Assembly: GCA_947311825.1 (NCBI GenBank)
Contig: CAMZLY010000010.1
Location: forward strand, 1-42,120
DNA from: an uncultured bacterium
GTDB taxonomy: Bacteria; Verrucomicrobiota; Kiritimatiellia; UBA8416; CAMZLY01
Reading direction: 5' to 3'
Length of the DNA: 42,120 nt
Shown: positions 39,242 to 42,120 of the stretch, in pieces
How positions within the stretch are numbered: position 1 is the stretch's first letter
How the letters are laid out: every line of letters begins with the position of its first letter
Translations under genes and position numbers: made by a program
Notes under the pieces: model-generated
The model's input: the letters and a program-made list of their open reading frames with translations, nothing else
Told to the model about the DNA's origin: nothing
Database searches by the model: none

Positions 39242-39261
39242 GCGCTAGTCACACCATTTCC
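39242..39261 (-). other. 5' arm of the 16S rRNA processing stem
   Basis: GCGCTAGTCACACCATTTCC on the plus strand; see the 3' arm at 37371-37398. The flanking CGATTCGG/CGCTCCGG extends the match. Confidence 0.75.
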
Positions 39262-39328
39262 GAATCGAAAATAATATAATTAGCTTATATAAATGGGCTC
39301 ATTAAAAAATGATTAATGAGTAATTCTG

Positions 39329-39341
39329 TTATCAAAGATCA
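39329..39341 (-). promoter_or_regulatory. boxA-like antitermination site in the rRNA leader
   Basis: On the minus strand TGATCTTTGATAA resembles the rRNA boxA (TGCTCTTTAACAA) that binds NusB-NusE. It lies between promoter and 16S, as expected. Confidence 0.5.
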
Positions 39342-39453
39342 AAATAATAAGCACACAAAAAAACCCTTCCGTTTCCTTCCGGATCTGGAAGTTCATTTTA
39401 ATGTACTTTGTTCCCCGCATCACTTTCGTGGTGCTTCCCTCAAAACGCCGCTC

Positions 39454-39482
39454 AATGTATCACTGTGCGATTACCATGTCAA
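39454..39482 (-). promoter_or_regulatory. rRNA operon promoter with AT-rich upstream element
   Basis: On the minus strand a consensus TTGACA is followed after 17 bases by TACATT. Directly after the -10 comes GAGCGGCG, a GC-rich discriminator as in promoters under stringent control. Upstream, AAAAAAAATTAAAATTTTGA has the look of an UP element. The leader to 16S is about 335 bases. Confidence 0.75.
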
Positions 39483-39811
39483 CCTTTTGAATCAAAATTT
39501 TAATTTTTTTTCTTCAGGCAACTTCAAGCTGCTCTTTCAAGCAAACCGTCTGGTGCGTTTCGACGGAAGTAGTTATCCCACAACCGGCATTTTCACACAA
39601 GTTTTTTTAATGCTATTTTAATTTTTTTTTTAGTTTTTTTGAAAACATGCAATTTTGCCTGTTTTTACACCATAAAACGCCGTTTTCAACACATCATCAA
39701 TATTATTTTTATCTACTAAAACTAACTGTTTTTATATTTTTGTAGTTTTTATTCCTCTATTTTATCTTTTTTTGCTACCTTGAACTCATGTTTTTTATGG
39801 AAAAAACTATT
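39483..39811. other. AT-rich spacer upstream of the rRNA promoter
   Basis: A 329-base stretch rich in A/T with long T-runs on the plus strand (TTTTAATTTTTTTTTTAG). Apart from the UP-like element next to the rRNA promoter I see no gene or clear signal here. Confidence 0.5.
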
Positions 39812-39977
39812 GAGGTGCTTGCAAAACTACTGTGCGAGGCAATTTTTTGTATTTTAGGCGAGCAGATTCTGCCTTTTGAGCAATTGGAGCATACCCGTAG
39901 GCTCTGTAAAATTGCGAAAAAGCGGAATATGCCGCATAAAATCAAAAAGTGCCCGCAGATAGTTTTGCAAGTGCCTC
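39812..39977 (+). mobile_element. 166-bp MITE-like element, left copy
   Basis: The element is bounded by terminal inverted repeats GAGGTGCTTGCAAAACTA and TAGTTTTGCAAGTGCCTC (16 of 18 pairs). A second copy in inverse orientation begins at 41993. Over the shared ~122 bases the two copies differ at four positions. A frame (GEQILPFEQLEHTRRL...) is open across both copies, but it is short and matches no family I know. Clear target-site duplications are not seen. No transposase is in the window, so if mobile it depends on one elsewhere. It stops 15 bases before the next gene, so it may carry that gene's promoter. Confidence 0.7.
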
Positions 39978-39992
39978 AATGGAAAGAAAATA

Positions 39993-41138
39993 ATGAAAAA
40001 GCTAAAAGCTGGAATTGTAGGAACGGGATATATTGGACCTGCACATATTGAAGGTCTTAGGCGAATTAACAGTGTTGAGATACAGGCCGTTGCTGAGGCT
40101 AATCAGGAACTGGCCGATACCAAAGCTAAGCTTTTGGGTATACCCGATGCTTATGGCGATTATAAGGAAATGCTCAAAGATGACAGCATTGATGTGATTC
40201 ACAACTGTACGCCCAACTTCATGCATTTGCAGGTTAACACAGATATTCTGAATGCCGGTAAACATTGCATCAGTGAAAAGCCTTTGGGTATGAACAGCAC
40301 AGAGTCTGCGAAACTGGTTGCACTTGCAGAGGAAAAAGGCTTAGTCAATGCGGTCAATTTCAATTATCGTTACTATCCGTTGGTTCAGCAAGCGAGGGTA
40401 ATGGTTGAAAATGGTGAACTGGGAAATGTATTTGCTGTACAAGGTTGTTATATGCAGGACTGGCTTTTGTATGATACCGACTGGAGTTGGCGACTAGACC
40501 CGAAGATGGCAGGTGAGAGTCGGGTTATGGGTGACATTGGCTCACACTGGTTCGATCTTATTCAGTTTGTGACTGGAAAAACAATTGTGCAAGTTTTTGC
40601 CGATCTTATGACGCTGCACGAGTATCGCAAAAAACCCAAAGGCGAGATTGAGACTTTTTCAGGCAAGGAATTAAAACCCGAAGATTATGAGAAAGTTAAA
40701 ATTAACTCAGAGGGCTATGGACATGTGTTGCTACGATTTGATGACGGTAGCAAGGGTATGACTTGCATATCACAGGTATCAAGCGGTCGAAAGAATCATA
40801 TTGTCTTTGAACTTAACGGCACAAAACAAAGCATTTGGTGGGATCATGAACGACCTAACGAATTAATGATAGGCAATCGTAACGAGCCTAACCAGTTGAT
40901 GTTGAAGGATGCGGTTATGATGGATAATGCAGTTAAAGATTATGCTCATTATCCTGCTGGTCACAACGAAGGCTATCCAACGGCGGTTAAAAATTTCTGT
41001 AGGAATGTTTATCGGCATATTGGTGATCGCAGCCAGGAAATAGATTTTGCAACATTTGCAGATGGTCATATTGCTGATTGTATTGTTGAGGCAGTCCTCA
41101 AGAGTCATAAGACAGGCGACTGGATAAGCGTTAAATAA
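39993..41138 (+). CDS. Gfo/Idh/MocA-family oxidoreductase
   Basis: A 381-aa NAD(P)-dependent sugar dehydrogenase-type enzyme. The Rossmann loop is GIVGTGYIGPAHIEGLRRI. The catalytic EKP is in GKHCISEKPLGMNSTESAKL near residue 95. The C-terminal alpha/beta domain has NFNYRYYPLVQQARVMVENG, MGDIGSHWFDLIQFVTG (the His region) and VLLRFDDGSKGMTCISQVSS. The family oxidises or epimerises sugars, inositols and glycosides; substrate is not evident. GGAAAG precedes the ATG. It is coupled by a 13-base gap to the PIG-L deacetylase gene, and both lie between two inverted copies of a short element. Base use looks less A-ending than in most neighbouring genes, which may hint at separate origin. Confidence 0.92.
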   Translation: MKKLKAGIVGTGYIGPAHIEGLRRINSVEIQAVAEANQELADTKAKLLGIPDAYGDYKEMLKDDSIDVIHNCTPNFMHLQVNTDILNAGKHCISEKPLGMNSTESAKLVALAEEKGLVNAVNFNYRYYPLVQQARVMVENGELGNVFAVQGCYMQDWLLYDTDWSWRLDPKMAGESRVMGDIGSHWFDLIQFVTGKTIVQVFADLMTLHEYRKKPKGEIETFSGKELKPEDYEKVKINSEGYGHVLLRFDDGSKGMTCISQVSSGRKNHIVFELNGTKQSIWWDHERPNELMIGNRNEPNQLMLKDAVMMDNAVKDYAHYPAGHNEGYPTAVKNFCRNVYRHIGDRSQEIDFATFADGHIADCIVEAVLKSHKTGDWISVK

Positions 41139-41151
41139 GAGGAGTTGAATT

Positions 41152-41868
41152 ATGAAAGTTATGGCGTTTGGGGCACACCCAGATGATATTGAAATACTAT
41201 GTGCAGGCACGCTGGCCAAGTATAGTTCTGCCGGTCACGATGTTGCCATTGTTTTGATGACTAATGGAGAGGTGGGGTCTTCAACTTTGGGTAAGAAGGA
41301 GATTGCAGCGATACGACGTGGCGAGGCTGAGAAATCCGCAGAGATAATTCAGGCGGAATTCTTCTGGCTGGGTTATCCTGATGAGTTTCTTTTCAACACA
41401 CCTGAACTCCGTCTGCGTGTGATCGACACAATTCGTAGGTTTTCCCCCGATGTCATTATTACCCATGACAAAGATGCGGATTATCACCCTGACCACACGA
41501 CAACTGGTCAGGTTATATGGGATACACACGTCATGGTCACGGTATCGAACATTGAAACAGAAACTGCACCATGCGAAAAAATACCGACGTTGTTCTTTAT
41601 GGATACCGTTGCGGGTGTTAATTTTCAGCCAGAGTGTTATGTTGATATCACCCAACAGTGGGAAATGAAGGCGGCCATGCTGAGTTGTCATAAGAGTCAG
41701 GACGAATGGCTGAATGACCAATATGGTGTCACCTGCGTGGAATTTGCACAAACGCAAGCTCGTTTTCGCGGCTTCCAAACTGGAACCCGCTATGCCGAGT
41801 GTTTTCGTACCCCAAAATTTTTCCCGGGAAGCGTCAACCCAAACAGCTTGCTGCCAGGATTGATATAA
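41152..41868 (+). CDS. PIG-L family deacetylase
   Basis: A 238-aa cytoplasmic zinc-dependent N-deacetylase. Zinc and catalytic residues lie in MAFGAHPDDIEILCAGTLAK and later HDKDADYHPDHTTTGQVI; LMTNGEVGSS and EFFWLGYPDEFLF are the usual second-strand and substrate loop. Family members remove acetyl from GlcNAc-linked substrates such as GlcNAc-PI, mycothiol and bacillithiol precursors, or chito-oligosaccharides. AGGAG precedes the ATG. Pairs of Gfo/Idh/MocA and PIG-L enzymes are common in PVC genomes and fit breakdown or editing of an amino-sugar compound, though the substrate here is unknown. A 124-base AT-rich gap follows. Confidence 0.93.
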   Translation: MKVMAFGAHPDDIEILCAGTLAKYSSAGHDVAIVLMTNGEVGSSTLGKKEIAAIRRGEAEKSAEIIQAEFFWLGYPDEFLFNTPELRLRVIDTIRRFSPDVIITHDKDADYHPDHTTTGQVIWDTHVMVTVSNIETETAPCEKIPTLFFMDTVAGVNFQPECYVDITQQWEMKAAMLSCHKSQDEWLNDQYGVTCVEFAQTQARFRGFQTGTRYAECFRTPKFFPGSVNPNSLLPGLI

Positions 41869-41992
41869 ACCTAGATTTAAGGATAAAACCGACTGAAACC
41901 AAAATGAAATGACACCAAGATCAAACTTCCTAAACTTTTAACTGGCCCAAGGCATCAAATCCTTGATCAGTTGAAAGAACTGACTGACAAGA

Positions 41993-42120
41993 GAGGCACT
42001 TGCAAAACTATCTGCGGGCACTTTTTGATTTTATGCGGCATATTCTGCTTTTTCGCAATTTTACAGACCCTACGGGTATGCTCCAATTGTTCAAAAGGCA
42101 GAATTTGCTCGCCTAAAACA
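41993..42120 (-). mobile_element. MITE-like element, right copy (cut by window edge), inverse to the left copy
   Basis: GAGGCACTTGCAAAACTATC starts the element, which then matches the reverse complement of 39851-39977 with four base changes up to CTCGCCTAAAA at the window end. The remaining ~40 bases, including the other terminal repeat, lie outside. On the minus strand its frame equals that of the left copy with two silent and two amino-acid changes. Confidence 0.7.

Noticed and set aside
41885-41992. Open plus-strand frame (IKLPKLLTGPRHQILDQL...) running into the right element
   Set aside because: It lacks a start codon in frame, continues through the element into the window edge and matches no family I recognise; it could be a gene remnant but cannot be supported.

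Overview
The window looks like chromosomal DNA from an AT-rich, Gram-negative-type bacterium. Lipobox lipoproteins, a LolA-like protein, a Tat-exported amidase and an NqrM-like protein fit that. The rRNA genes and gene content fit the PVC group (Lentisphaerota/Kiritimatiellota/Verrucomicrobiota), but this is inferred by eye; a 16S placement would settle it.

Layout. 1-2510 is a disturbed region: the start of an AAA-ATPase-like (PF09820) gene, an FGGY sugar kinase, the 3' stub of the gene once coupled to that kinase, and a broken Rhs/YD-repeat tail. 2572-6202 holds a TIM-barrel glycoside-hydrolase-like protein and the ABC-F translation factor EttA. 6330-9760 is an operon with a clear sigma70-type promoter: a PUR-domain protein, a LolA-like protein and two CNNM/CBS membrane proteins. 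It ends in a 4-bp tail-to-tail overlap with purD. 11273-12906 holds a regulator-like protein ending in a HEPN-type RNNLAH motif, a CBS-pair protein and an NqrM-like protein. 13099-16897 is a membrane-microdomain operon: long NfeD protease, short NfeD, FloA and a small anchored protein.

16940-25177 is mostly minus strand: a 3D-domain lipoprotein, YhcH, a cupin, rubrerythrin, PtsI, a YyaL/DUF255 lipoprotein, a Cys-rich secreted protein and a CE7 esterase. A repeat carrying TTCGTGCATTCGTGGCA sits just 3' of three of these genes. 25336-28945 (mixed strands) holds a hexose-6-phosphate mutarotase, tRNA-Pro(GGG) with a degenerate half copy beside it, a long-type PurC and a metallophosphoesterase. 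28980-33312 (minus) is a signalling and nucleotide-metabolism cluster: hybrid histidine kinase, two-receiver protein, NrdR, an unknown protein overlapping nrdR, and a Tat-dependent amidase.

33570-39482 is a complete rRNA operon on the minus strand, 16S-tRNA-Ala-tRNA-Ile-23S-5S. It has a TTGACA promoter with a GC-rich discriminator, a boxA-like site, processing stems for both large rRNAs and a strong terminator. 39812-42120 is a Gfo/Idh/MocA oxidoreductase and a PIG-L deacetylase bracketed by two near-identical inverted copies of a ~166-bp element with its own terminal inverted repeats.

Most genes are housekeeping or envelope functions. The best leads for something new are the element-bracketed Gfo/Idh-PIG-L pair, the post-stop-codon repeat family, the protein with a C-terminal HEPN-like motif, the unknown protein coupled to NrdR, and the pseudo-receiver response regulator. 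I saw no CRISPR array, prophage or intact transposase.
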